Part shown: positions 23,687 through 32,509 of the stretch, piece after piece
How positions within the stretch are numbered: position 1 is the stretch's first letter
Layout of the letters: every line of letters starts with the position of its first letter
Assembly (NCBI RefSeq): GCF_000620125.1
Contig: NZ_JHVL01000032.1
Location: 1-41,248 of the forward strand
DNA from: Clostridiisalibacter paucivorans DSM 22131
Lineage (GTDB): Bacteria > Bacillota > Clostridia > Tissierellales > Clostridiisalibacteraceae
Length of the DNA stretch: 41,248 nucleotides
Direction of reading: 5' to 3'
Notes under the pieces: model-generated
The model's database searches: none
Told to the model about the DNA's origin: nothing
What the model saw: only the letters and a program-made list of their open reading frames with translations
Translations under genes and position numbers: made by a program

Positions 23687-24823
23687 TTATATTGTACTGC
23701 CTGCTATGACCATCTTCATTACTTCTGATGTTCCTTCATAAATTTCTGTTATTTTAGCATCTCTCATCATTCTTTCCACAGGATAATCTTTTATATAGCC
23801 ATATCCTCCATGTAATTGTACTGCTTTACTTGTTGTAAACACTGCTGTTTCGGATGCGAATAGTTTGGCCATTGCTGCATCTTTTGAATAATTTTGTCCT
23901 GCATATTTTTTAGATGCAGCTTTATATACTAACAGTCTTGAAGCATTAATCTTAGTTTCCATTTCTGATATATACCACTGTAACCCTTGAAATCTAGATA
24001 GAGGTTTCCCAAATTGTTCCCTCTCCTTTATATACTTTATGGATTCATCTAATGCCGATTGTGCTATGCCCAATGCTTGGGCTGCTATTCCTATCCGTCC
24101 TCCATCTAGGCAATTCATAGCTATGGCAAACCCTTTTCCCTCTTTTCCCAATAAATTTTCTTTAGGCACTTTTACATTGTCAAAGAATAACTCTCCCACT
24201 GGCACTGCTGTTATACCCATTTTATCTTCTATTTTCCCCACAGAAAATCCCTCTGTATCAGCATCTACTATCAAAGCAGTTATACCCCTCAATCCCTTTT
24301 CTGGATACTGCATGGCAAATACTATAGCTATATCTGCATAATTACAATTTGTTATGAAGCATTTTTGACCATTTAATATATAATAGTCTTTTTCTGATTT
24401 TATCCTACTAGATTGACTTGCAGCATCAGAGCCTGCATTTGGTTCTGTTAATGCAAAACAACAGCCAATCTTGCCCTGACACATGGGTTTCAAGTACTTT
24501 TGCTTTTGTTCCTCCGTTCCAAATTTTAAGATAGGATATGTGTATAGAGAATTATAACCTGAGCATAAAAGTCCCACCGCAGCACTTTTTCTAGATAATT
24601 CTTCTACAGCTATGGCATATGCCAAATCATCTCCCCCACTTCCGCCATATTTTGTGGGTACTGATATACTTAATAGCCCATATCTTGCCATATCATCTAC
24701 TATCTTTTTTGGATATGCCCTGGTTTCATCTATTTCTGATGCTATGGGTTCCACTTCTTTTTCTGCAAATGCTTTAACCACTCTCTGTACCATTTTTTGT
24801 TCTGGTGTTAAATTGAAGTTCAT
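23687..24823 (-). CDS. Acyl-CoA dehydrogenase (butyryl-CoA dehydrogenase type)
   Basis: A 378-residue flavoprotein that interconverts saturated short-chain acyl-CoA and enoyl-CoA, for example crotonyl-CoA to butyryl-CoA. Length is right for the short-chain class. Signatures: CCFALTEPNAGSDAASQSSR, the C-terminal QLHGGYGYIKDYPVERMMRD and the catalytic Glu in ITEIYEGTSEV. ATG 24823 follows AAGGGGGGAAA. Last of three genes. No etfA/etfB genes are in the window, so its electron-transfer partner, needed for bifurcation or oxidation, must be encoded elsewhere. Confidence 0.95.
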   Translation of the reverse strand: MNFNLTPEQKMVQRVVKAFAEKEVEPIASEIDETRAYPKKIVDDMARYGLLSISVPTKYGGSGGDDLAYAIAVEELSRKSAAVGLLCSGYNSLYTYPILKFGTEEQKQKYLKPMCQGKIGCCFALTEPNAGSDAASQSSRIKSEKDYYILNGQKCFITNCNYADIAIVFAMQYPEKGLRGITALIVDADTEGFSVGKIEDKMGITAVPVGELFFDNVKVPKENLLGKEGKGFAIAMNCLDGGRIGIAAQALGIAQSALDESIKYIKEREQFGKPLSRFQGLQWYISEMETKINASRLLVYKAASKKYAGQNYSKDAAMAKLFASETAVFTTSKAVQLHGGYGYIKDYPVERMMRDAKITEIYEGTSEVMKMVIAGSTI

Positions 24824-24871
24824 AAAATATTTCCCCCCTTATAATCCAATCTTGAATAGAGAGATTATAGT

Positions 24872-26188
24872 TTAAAATATTAGGCCATTTTCCTTAGCAT
24901 CATTCATTAATTGTTCTCTAAACTGTGGATGTGCCACTTTAATCAATGCCTCTACCCTTTGAGCAATACTCTTACCCCTTAAATCTGCAACACCATACTC
25001 TGTTACTATATATTGTGTATCTGTCCTTGGCGTAGTTATTACTGCCCCTGGGGGTAATGCTGCATTAATTCTAGATACCAATGTTCCATCTTTTTTCTTT
25101 GCTGTAGATTTAAATGCTAGGAAAGACTTTCCTCCATTGGATAATACAGCTCCCCTTACGAAGTCCAATTGTCCTCCTGTACCACTAAATTGCTTAAACC
25201 CTAGAGACTCTGAGCATGCTTGACCTGTTAAATCACACATTAGAGCATTGTTTATAGATATGAATTTGTCATTCTTTGCTATAATCTCTGGTGCAGCTAT
25301 ATAGGATATGGGATAACTTTTTACCATATCATTTTTATTCATAAAATCATATAGTTTTTGAGAACCTATGGCAAAACTACATGTAATCTCTCCTGGATGT
25401 ATGGTCTTTTTGCTGCCATTTATTACTCCCTTTTCGGTCAAAGTAACCATAGAATCTGTAAGCATCTCTGTATGTACTCCTAGATCTTTATGGTTTTCTA
25501 GAAAAAATCCCACTGCATTTGCTACCCCACCAAGGCCTATTTGTACTGTTGAACCGTTTTCTATCCTTTCTACTATATGAGAGGCTATTTTTTTCTCTAA
25601 CTCTGTTACTGGAGGTTGAGGTAATTCTGCTAATTTATGGTCTGCTTCACATATATAATCAACATCTTTAACATTTATGAAAGATTCCTTTTCGCATCCA
25701 TATACATATGATGTCTCCTTATTTACTTGTACTATAACTGTTTCTGCAAGTTCCACTGCAGTATCATTGCAAAATGCACCTACAGGTCCATAGCTCATAT
25801 TGCCTTGTTCATCTGGTGGAGATACTTCAATAAGCAGTACATTAGGTTTTATTACATTTCTAGTTAACCAATCGGTATGAGAAAATTGATAAGATGTATA
25901 TTCTACATTTCCCATTGGATAATATTTTCTTTCAAATGGTCCCATAAATGTTGTAAAATGATGTATATGTCCCTTGTATTCTGGTTTTAGGTAATCAAAG
26001 GGATATAGTATAAGACATGTATACATAGTTACATTTTCCAATTCTTTGTATCTTTTGGTGATTGCATTTATAATATCTCTAGGTGCACTGGCACATGGTG
26101 GATACCATATTCTGTCATTTGATTTTATCACAGATGCTGCCTCTTCTAATGATACTAATCTACTTTTATATTCATCTTTCCAATTCAT
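24872..26188 (-). CDS. Acetyl-CoA hydrolase/transferase-family CoA-transferase (butyryl-CoA:acetate or 4-hydroxybutyrate type)
   Basis: A 438-residue class I CoA-transferase that moves CoA between an acyl-CoA and a carboxylate such as acetate. The active-site glutamate is probably the E of GVHTEMLTDSMV. The glycine loop FSGTGGQLDFVRGA and the late motif TEYGVADLRGKSIAQRVEAL are typical. It could release butyrate from butyryl-CoA or activate acetoacetate or other acids. The precise donor and acceptor cannot be told from sequence. ATG 26188 follows GAGGGGGAG; 48-53 bases separate it from its neighbours, so one transcript is likely. Confidence 0.9.
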   Translation of the reverse strand: MNWKDEYKSRLVSLEEAASVIKSNDRIWYPPCASAPRDIINAITKRYKELENVTMYTCLILYPFDYLKPEYKGHIHHFTTFMGPFERKYYPMGNVEYTSYQFSHTDWLTRNVIKPNVLLIEVSPPDEQGNMSYGPVGAFCNDTAVELAETVIVQVNKETSYVYGCEKESFINVKDVDYICEADHKLAELPQPPVTELEKKIASHIVERIENGSTVQIGLGGVANAVGFFLENHKDLGVHTEMLTDSMVTLTEKGVINGSKKTIHPGEITCSFAIGSQKLYDFMNKNDMVKSYPISYIAAPEIIAKNDKFISINNALMCDLTGQACSESLGFKQFSGTGGQLDFVRGAVLSNGGKSFLAFKSTAKKKDGTLVSRINAALPPGAVITTPRTDTQYIVTEYGVADLRGKSIAQRVEALIKVAHPQFREQLMNDAKENGLIF

Positions 26189-26241
26189 AATACTCCCCCT
26201 CTATTTTGTTAATATTCTGAAAATATCTTGTTTTTTATAGA

Positions 26242-27024
26242 TTATTTGCCTTTAAAGACAGGAGCTCTCTTTTCCATAAATGCCTTTACACCCTCTTTAT
26301 GATCTGCTGTTTTCATGCATATAGTTTGAAGATCTGCCTCCAATTCTGTTGCTGTATCTAAGTCTAAGTCTCCACTTTTGTTTATTACTTTTTTCATTAA
26401 AGATAGAGAGATTGGTGCTGATCTTACTAATCTTTTGGCAAATTTATATGTCTCTTCCCTTAGTGTCTCATCGGGAAATACTTTGTTTACTACTCCTAAA
26501 TCCAGTGCTGTTTTAGCATCAATCAAATCTCCTGTAAACATTAACTCTTTGGCTTTGTGGGTCCCAACTGCCTTTGGTAAGAGGAACATACCTGCACAAT
26601 CAGGCACTAGTCCTACTTTAGCAAAACTTTGGCCAAACCTAGACGATTCTGCACAATAGACGATGTCACATGCCAGTGCTAAATTAAACCCTGCACCTGC
26701 AGCTACACCATTTACCATAGCTATTACAGGCTTATCCATAGTTATAACAAGGGATGCTATATTACCTGCTTTACTAATAAACTTTCGTGCACATATGGGA
26801 TCTTCTATTGATACCAAATAATTCAAATCTCCCCCTGCACTAAATGCCTTACCATTACCAGTAAGTACTACTACCCTTATTTCATCATCTTTCTTTACCT
26901 TTTCTAATGTTTCTGTCAAGTCATCTACTAATTCATCATTCAGTGAATTAAGTGCTTTAGGTCTATCCAATGTAATAGTTGCAATAGCATCTTTAACCTC
27001 TAGCAATACTGTTTTTTGTGACAA
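26242..27024 (-). CDS. Enoyl-CoA hydratase/isomerase family protein (crotonase fold, PaaG-like active site)
   Basis: A 260-residue crotonase-fold enzyme. The oxyanion-hole blocks are FSAGGDLNYL and GVAAGAGFNLALACDIVY. The position of the first hydratase glutamate (FGQPE in classic enzymes) is FGQSF here, while GLVPDCAG carries an Asp as in PaaG-type isomerases; the second glutamate (KELMFTG) is present. It may therefore be an isomerase or unusual hydratase rather than a standard crotonase. I use TTG 27024 (MSQKTVLLEVKD) because GGAGG is eight bases upstream; the longer TTG at 27039 overlaps that site. First gene of the operon. Confidence 0.85.
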   Translation of the reverse strand: MSQKTVLLEVKDAIATITLDRPKALNSLNDELVDDLTETLEKVKKDDEIRVVVLTGNGKAFSAGGDLNYLVSIEDPICARKFISKAGNIASLVITMDKPVIAMVNGVAAGAGFNLALACDIVYCAESSRFGQSFAKVGLVPDCAGMFLLPKAVGTHKAKELMFTGDLIDAKTALDLGVVNKVFPDETLREETYKFAKRLVRSAPISLSLMKKVINKSGDLDLDTATELEADLQTICMKTADHKEGVKAFMEKRAPVFKGK

Positions 27025-27103
27025 ATTTAACACCTCCAATTATATTTATACATATCCATAGGTATGTCTCTAATATTAATATGCTTACAATTCTATTAAT
27101 ATG

Positions 27104-27156
27104 AAAAAAGAGAGGGAAATAACATAATGAAAAAATGTTATTTCCCTCTCTTTTTT
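27104..27156. terminator. Strong bidirectional terminator between the toxin gene and the crotonase operon
   Basis: Perfect 22-bp arms (27104-27125 and 27135-27156) with A-rich and T-rich ends surround a nine-base loop. On the minus strand it closes the toxin-antitoxin operon, leaving 27040-27103 for the crotonase promoter. Confidence 0.85.
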
Positions 27157-27225
27157 TAAACTAATTAGTCTTATTTTCCATAATATTTTATTAGTTTTTT
27201 GAAGTAAAACTAATCTTAACAATTC

Positions 27226-27549
27226 CTAAAAATCAACTTCATTTGGAAATAGAATTTTAAGATAATTTCTTCTAGAATATAAAATACGATAGATTGATAC
27301 AAACTCGTTGTCTATTTTATAAAATACAATATAGTTTCCCGATACTAAATACCTAAAATCTGTTTTTGCATTTATCTTTGTTGATAAATCTACTCCCATC
27401 ATCGGAAACTCTTTTAATCGCTCATAACTTTCAAAGATCTTTCTTATAATATTTATTGCAGCTTTTGGACTTTCTAATTCTTTTGTTATATAATCTCTAA
27501 TCTCTATCAAGTCTTCAGTTGCCATGGGATTTATTCTCAGTTTATGCAT
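27226..27549 (-). CDS. Type II toxin, RelE/ParE family
   Basis: A 107-residue basic protein of the ParE/RelE fold. It reads LRINPMATEDLIEIRDYITK, then FPMMGVDLSTKINAKTDFRY, LVSGNYIVFYKIDNEFVSIY and RILYSRRNYLKIL. The pattern YxxxYxI...RxxVxI with late arginines is usual for ParE (gyrase-acting) or RelE (ribosome-acting) toxins; the exact target is not evident. It follows its antitoxin by four bases, and both share a terminator. Confidence 0.88.
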   Translation of the reverse strand: MHKLRINPMATEDLIEIRDYITKELESPKAAINIIRKIFESYERLKEFPMMGVDLSTKINAKTDFRYLVSGNYIVFYKIDNEFVSIYRILYSRRNYLKILFPNEVDF

Positions 27550-27553
27550 TAAA

Positions 27554-27802
27554 TTAAACTCCCAGTTTTTCTTTCACCTGATCTTCTGTCATCCAATCAT
27601 CATCTATTTTAATTCGATTTTCAGCTTCTATAAGTTTAGATAGCAATTTTATAGTAGCTTGATTTTTCTCATATTCTTTGATATCTAAGATTGCAAATCT
27701 CCCTCTACCATTCTTCGTCAAAAAAACCGGAGAACCAACTACTATATCTTTTAGTACATCGTTATAATTCCTTAAGTCTGAAACAGGTTTTATATTAGGC
27801 AT
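27554..27802 (-). CDS. Type II antitoxin, Phd/YefM family
   Basis: An 82-residue protein from ATG 27802 (MPNIKPVSDLRNYNDVLKDI), nine bases after GAAGGAG; the frame's TTG at 27811 overlaps that site. The N-terminal block IKPVSDLRNY and SPVFLTKNGRGRFAILDIKE is the Phd/YefM DNA-binding part. The acidic C-terminal tail (RIKIDDDWMTEDQVKEKL) should wrap and block the toxin. It normally represses its own promoter together with the toxin. Confidence 0.88.
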   Translation of the reverse strand: MPNIKPVSDLRNYNDVLKDIVVGSPVFLTKNGRGRFAILDIKEYEKNQATIKLLSKLIEAENRIKIDDDWMTEDQVKEKLGV

Positions 27803-27913
27803 AATTATCAACTCCTTCGTTAATATTATATCCTTATTTTACTTAAAATTCAACGTAATATATTATACAAATTTCAAATTTAATATTATGGAAAAACAAG
27901 TCAATATCTTATC

Positions 27914-28873
27914 TCACATCTGTTTTGTCTTATATTCAAGATATACCTTATCACCTATTTGATATTCTTTTGTTGATTTATTTGTAACTTGTGCTTCAAT
28001 TATATTATTTTCTACATTTATTTTGTATTTTATATATGGCCCTAAAAATATCTTTTCTTCTATTTTGCCTATTATTTTGCCTTTCACATCTCCATTATAA
28101 TCTGTGATATCTATCATTTCAGGTCTTACAAAGCTTATATTTCCATTCTCATCTTTTATTGTATTAGAATTACCTATAAAGTCTAATACAAATGGTGTCT
28201 TGGGGTTTTCATAGATTTCTCTGGCAGTTCCCAATTGCTCTAGCATCCCTTCATTCATGATACCGATTTTATCACCCATGGTTAGTGCTTCTTCTTGGTC
28301 ATGGGTTACAAATACCATGGTTATGCCAAATTTCCTTTGAATATTCTTTATTTCTTCTCTCATTTTTATACGTAGCTTTGCATCTAAATTTGATAGTGGT
28401 TCATCTAACAACAACACCTTAGGATTTACAATAAGGGACCTGGCCAATGCCACCCTTTGTTGTTGACCACCACTTAACTGATGTATTCTTTTATTTTTGT
28501 ATGTGCTGAGTCCTACAAGCTCTAAATACTCTTCACCCTTTGTTTTAGCTTTTTTCCTTTTAATCCGTTGAAATTTCAACCCATATATTACATTTTCCAA
28601 TACAGTCATATGTGGAAATAGAGCATAGGACTGAAATACTGTAGACACAGGTCTTTTGTCTGGAGGCATTTTACTTACATCTTGACCATCTATCCATATC
28701 TTTCCCTCATCTGGAATCAAAAAACCTCCTATCATCTTTAGGGTAGTAGTCTTGCCACAACCACTGGGCCCTAATAGACATAGTAGTTCTCCCTTTTCTA
28801 CCCCTATATTCAAATCATTTACTGCAACTAAATCCTCAAAAGATTTTCTCAAGTGTTCAATTTCTAAAAACAT
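27914..28873 (-). CDS. ABC transporter ATP-binding protein (AfuC/FbpC/PotA type)
   Basis: A 319-residue cytoplasmic ATPase. Walker A LGPSGCGKTT, Q-loop STVFQSYALFPHM, signature LSGGQQQRVALARS, Walker B VLLLDEPLSNLDAKL and H-loop FVTHDQEEAL are all present. A C-terminal regulatory TOBE-like segment follows (FVRPEMIDI onward). ATG 28873 follows GGAGGGG; the gene overlaps the permease stop by 17 bases. It energises the two genes upstream. Confidence 0.93.
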   Translation of the reverse strand: MFLEIEHLRKSFEDLVAVNDLNIGVEKGELLCLLGPSGCGKTTTLKMIGGFLIPDEGKIWIDGQDVSKMPPDKRPVSTVFQSYALFPHMTVLENVIYGLKFQRIKRKKAKTKGEEYLELVGLSTYKNKRIHQLSGGQQQRVALARSLIVNPKVLLLDEPLSNLDAKLRIKMREEIKNIQRKFGITMVFVTHDQEEALTMGDKIGIMNEGMLEQLGTAREIYENPKTPFVLDFIGNSNTIKDENGNISFVRPEMIDITDYNGDVKGKIIGKIEEKIFLGPYIKYKINVENNIIEAQVTNKSTKEYQIGDKVYLEYKTKQM

Positions 28874-30524
28874 TTTTCCCCTCCAGTACAAATTTTGAAA
28901 AAGTTATATTTACAGCTAATGTAATTAAGATAATAGTCACAGCAATTGCTGAACCAACTCCATAATTCCCACTCTGAATAGCATCAAACATCTCAATGGT
29001 AGCCAGTTTTTTCCCTGGATATATCAAAAATATTATAGAACCAATAGTAGTCATAGTAGCAGTAAAATTATTTATAAATGAAACTAATAGGGCCGATCTA
29101 GACATAGGGATTATAATATCCTTTAGCACAAAGAAGTCTTGTCCTCCTAAATCCTTTGCTGCCTGTTCTATTTGGGGATTTATCTGAGATAACACAGCAC
29201 TATTTATTTTGGTAGACATAGGTAATTGCTTAAATAACACATTGAATATAACTATAAGTGCAGTACCAGTCAATTCCAATGGATAATCATTAAATGCCAA
29301 AATATATCCTATACCAAAAAATGTACCTGGTATTATATATGGTATAGTAGCAATGAAGTCTATGCCTTTCATTATCTTTATCCTTCTTATCTCTAGATAA
29401 TAGGCTATCAATGAACCTATTAGACTTCCACCTATTGCTGCAATAAGTGCATATAATATACTTCTCAAGAAGCTTTTTCCACTATATATCCTCATATTCT
29501 GGATATTTTCCAGTGAAAAATACATATTTCCCGATCTATATTTTGTAAAAGCTGAAACAAATATGGATATGTATTGTAACAACATTATAGTCAAGAAAAA
29601 GTAGGTAATTATTTTTATGAATTTACCTAGAAAATCATCTATGGTCATCTCATCTTCTTCTGTGAAACCTACCAATGCATTGGTAGAAGCCATATTTGTC
29701 CTAGCCATAAAAACCCTGTAAAAGAGAAATGCAATAATAGCTGGTACAAATATCAGAACACTTATGGCCGATGCAGCATTTAAATCGGCATAGGCTATAA
29801 CATCTAAATATGCCTGGGTTGCCAATACATTAAATGCGCCCCCTATAATAGTAGGTGTTCCAAAATCTGAAAGGGACCTAACAAATGTAAGTAATGCTAC
29901 AACCAATATACCTGGTTTCATCAAAGGCAATACAATCTTTCTCACTGTGTATGAAGAGCTTGCCCCTAAATCTAGAGAAGATTTTATGAAGTTCTTATCT
30001 ATACCATTTATAACCCCTACCAAAATCAATGCACTTAGAGAAGTAAATCCCAGGGATTGCATGGCCACTATCCCCTGCCATCCATAGGTATTCATGGTCA
30101 GTCCCAATATATTGTGGATTATAAATCCCCTCCTCCCAAATAAGGTTATATATGCCAATGATGACACAAATGGAGGTGATATCATAGTCAACATAAGGAC
30201 TAAAAGAAGCACCTTTCTAATCCTTTTGCCACTAAAACTTATATACAAAGATATACATACCGACATAAAAGTAGATATAACTGTAGTCAATATGGCTACA
30301 AATATACTGTTATAAAACAATTTTGTACTCTTATTGAATAAATTCATATATATATCCAGTGTTAATTTGCCATCCACTATAAAACTTTCCATTATAACCG
30401 ATGCTATGGGATAAAGTATAAATGTCATAACCAAAGATATAACAGCCACTAATATTAATTTGTCCAATATATTATAAAAATGGGTACCTAATAAATTAGA
30501 TACCCTCTTAGTCTTTATCATCAT
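28857..30524 (-). CDS. ABC transporter permease, fused dimer (AfuB/FbpB type)
   Basis: A 555-residue protein of about 12 membrane segments in two homologous halves, as in ferric-iron-type and sugar-phosphate-type FbpB/AfuB permeases. ATPase-coupling EAA loops lie in each half (KSSLDLGASSSYTVRKIVLP and QAAKDLGGQDFFVLKDIIIP). The start is ATG 30524, with AGGAG ten bases upstream. The substrate is probably an iron complex, phosphorylated sugar or phosphonate-type compound. No Fur box lies upstream of this operon, unlike the feo operon, which argues mildly against iron. Confidence 0.92.
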   Translation of the reverse strand: MMIKTKRVSNLLGTHFYNILDKLILVAVISLVMTFILYPIASVIMESFIVDGKLTLDIYMNLFNKSTKLFYNSIFVAILTTVISTFMSVCISLYISFSGKRIRKVLLLVLMLTMISPPFVSSLAYITLFGRRGFIIHNILGLTMNTYGWQGIVAMQSLGFTSLSALILVGVINGIDKNFIKSSLDLGASSSYTVRKIVLPLMKPGILVVALLTFVRSLSDFGTPTIIGGAFNVLATQAYLDVIAYADLNAASAISVLIFVPAIIAFLFYRVFMARTNMASTNALVGFTEEDEMTIDDFLGKFIKIITYFFLTIMLLQYISIFVSAFTKYRSGNMYFSLENIQNMRIYSGKSFLRSILYALIAAIGGSLIGSLIAYYLEIRRIKIMKGIDFIATIPYIIPGTFFGIGYILAFNDYPLELTGTALIVIFNVLFKQLPMSTKINSAVLSQINPQIEQAAKDLGGQDFFVLKDIIIPMSRSALLVSFINNFTATMTTIGSIIFLIYPGKKLATIEMFDAIQSGNYGVGSAIAVTIILITLAVNITFSKFVLEGKNVFRN

Positions 30525-30526
30525 AC

Positions 30527-31609
30527 TTATTTGTCTCCTACTAATTCACTCCATTTATTGAGTATAGTCTCCCTATCATTACCAAAAGAACTTAAATCCA
30601 ATTCTAATAGCGTGTCTTTTGGCACTCCTAATTCTAGCCCTTGTACATCAGGTTTGACCATCATAGCACTATCTTTTCCATCTAGTTTGGCTAGTTCAGA
30701 TTGAACATCCTTAGTAAATATCCAGTCCATGAATAATTTTGCTGCTTCAAGATTTTCAGCATTTTTAAATATTGCCATTCCCTCTGGCACCCATGGTATA
30801 CCGTCTTCTGGATAAACAACTGTCATATTTCTTTCCTCTTGCAAATCAAATATTCCCTTATCTATATAGGTTATACCTATAGCTACTTCTCCTTCTACAG
30901 CCTTAAGTTGAGGATCTTTACCCCTTTTTCCATAGTAAGGGATATTCTTATCTAGTTCTTCAAAGAATTTCCACCCTGCTTCTTCTCCCATGGATTGTAA
31001 CAGACCATTAACTACTGCATAATTTGTTCCTGATATTGCTGGGTTAGACATGATTATTTCATCTTTATATTTTGGATCAGTTAGATCTTTCCAATTTTTA
31101 GGCATGGGAAGATCATTTTCTTCTAATACTTCATTATTTCCTATAAATCCTACTATAGTCATACCCTTTGCTACCCAATATCCCTCACTATCCTTGTATT
31201 GATCTGGGATATCTTCTGTCTGTGGTGATTTGTAGGACTCTAAAAGCCCCTCTTCTTTAGCTTGCATAAATGCGTCCAGTCCACCACCGAACCAAAAATC
31301 TGCCATTGGTTTTCCGCCTTCAGCCTTTGTTCTAGATAGTAACTCCCCTGAAGACATACTTACAAATTCTACTTTTATACCTGTTTTATCAGTGAATTTG
31401 TCAAATAACTCCTTATAGCTTTCAGATGTAGCTACTATCCTTAGAGTTGTTCCTTCTAAGGCCTTTGCTCCATCTTCTTCTGTATTTTCTACTGGATTGC
31501 TTTCTTCATTACTTTCACTATTTTCAGTTTCAGTATTGCCACAGGCTGCCAAACTTAATATCATAGTCAAAACTAAAAATAATGCTACTACTGACTTAAA
31601 TCGCTTCAC
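30527..31609 (-). CDS. ABC transporter substrate-binding lipoprotein (AfuA/FbpA-like)
   Basis: A 360-residue extracellular binding protein. The signal peptide ends in lipobox LAACG, and a Ser/Glu/Asn-rich spacer (TETENSESNEESNPVENTEE) separates the anchor from the domain. The core starts TLRIVATSESYKELFDKFTD, with KPMADFWFGGGLDAFMQAKE and MSNPAISGTNYAVVNGLLQS, typical of type-2 binding proteins such as AfuA and FutA. I do not see the paired tyrosines that would prove ferric binding. It starts the operon SBP-permease-ATPase and is divergent from the PHP gene. Confidence 0.9.
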   Translation of the reverse strand: MKRFKSVVALFLVLTMILSLAACGNTETENSESNEESNPVENTEEDGAKALEGTTLRIVATSESYKELFDKFTDKTGIKVEFVSMSSGELLSRTKAEGGKPMADFWFGGGLDAFMQAKEEGLLESYKSPQTEDIPDQYKDSEGYWVAKGMTIVGFIGNNEVLEENDLPMPKNWKDLTDPKYKDEIIMSNPAISGTNYAVVNGLLQSMGEEAGWKFFEELDKNIPYYGKRGKDPQLKAVEGEVAIGITYIDKGIFDLQEERNMTVVYPEDGIPWVPEGMAIFKNAENLEAAKLFMDWIFTKDVQSELAKLDGKDSAMMVKPDVQGLELGVPKDTLLELDLSSFGNDRETILNKWSELVGDK

Positions 31610-31785
31610 TTACAACCCCTCCATTTCTAATTTGTCTATAAGATTATATCATTGAAACAAGATTAATATGGCAATTATAGAAATTCCTTATAGTATATTT
31701 TTTAATATTATTTTTTTCTATAGTACAACATATATGGATATTTCTGTGTTAGAATTCCAATATAATATTATCTGGAGGTAATGAT

Positions 31786-32427
31786 ATGATTATTGATACC
31801 CATCTACATGAAAGTAAATACTCCCCCGACAGTCACCTATCCCTTACAGAGGCCATAGAAACTGCTAAGTCTTTAGGACTTGATGGTATATGTGTAACTG
31901 ACCACGACAATAATTATTTAAAAAATGATATAGGTACATCTAAAAAGATAGATGATATATTAGTTATTGTAGGGGCAGAAATACTCACATTTGAAGGAGA
32001 TATATTAGTTTTTGGATTAGATAAAGTGCCTAAAGATATGGTTCATGCTGAAGAATTGTTAGAAATAGTAAAAAGGAATCATGGAGTGGCTATAAGTGCC
32101 CACCCTTTTAGAAATAACAATAGAGGATTAGGGGAATATATCAGAAATGTAAAAGATAATCTCCATGGAATAGAGGCATTTAATGGCAGCACACTCCCCC
32201 ATCACAACCTATACGCATATGCCTTGGCCACAGAACTTGGTATCCCCTGTCTCGGAGCAGGTGACGCCCATCTATATAAGCAGGTAGGAAAATATGCAAC
32301 TTATTTTAATGATTCCATTAGAGATGAAAAAGATTTTATCGATGCCATTAAAACAAAAGACTTTTGTCCAGTCATAAGAAAAAATGAACAGTTCGAAAAA
32401 ATAGACATATATAAAACTCCCTTCTGA
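31786..32427 (+). CDS. PHP-domain metal-dependent phosphoesterase
   Basis: A 213-residue soluble hydrolase. The PHP metal-site motifs are in order: DTHLHESKYSPDS (HxH), VTDHDN, GAEILTFEGD, SAHPFR and the late GAGDAH. Members hydrolyse small phosphoesters such as 3',5'-bisphosphates or histidinol phosphate; the exact substrate is not evident. ATG 31786 has GGAGGT six bases upstream. It is divergent from an AfuA-type importer operon, whose relatives carry phosphorylated sugars, so a shared phosphorylated substrate is possible (inference). Confidence 0.87.
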   Translation: MIIDTHLHESKYSPDSHLSLTEAIETAKSLGLDGICVTDHDNNYLKNDIGTSKKIDDILVIVGAEILTFEGDILVFGLDKVPKDMVHAEELLEIVKRNHGVAISAHPFRNNNRGLGEYIRNVKDNLHGIEAFNGSTLPHHNLYAYALATELGIPCLGAGDAHLYKQVGKYATYFNDSIRDEKDFIDAIKTKDFCPVIRKNEQFEKIDIYKTPF

Positions 32428-32429
32428 TT

Positions 32430-32459
32430 TAGTTGCTATCAGAAAGGAGCTATTTTTTT
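32430..32459 (+). terminator. Probable terminator of the PHP gene
   Basis: TAGTTGCT (32430-32437) and AGGAGCTA (32445-32452) pair with one wobble and one mismatch around a seven-base loop, followed by seven T. The stem is short, so strength is uncertain. Confidence 0.55.
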
Positions 32460-32470
32460 ACTTGCTCTAT

Positions 32471-32495
32471 TAAGTTTAAAAATGAGCCTGACCCT
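32471..32495 (+). repeat. Dispersed repeat copy 2 (ATGAGCCTGACCC type)
   Basis: AAGTTTAAAAATGAGCCTGA then CCCT, one base different from copy 1 over its core, in the spacer between the convergent PHP and phosphatase genes. Confidence 0.8.
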
Positions 32496-32509
32496 ATTTG
32501 AGTTTTATT

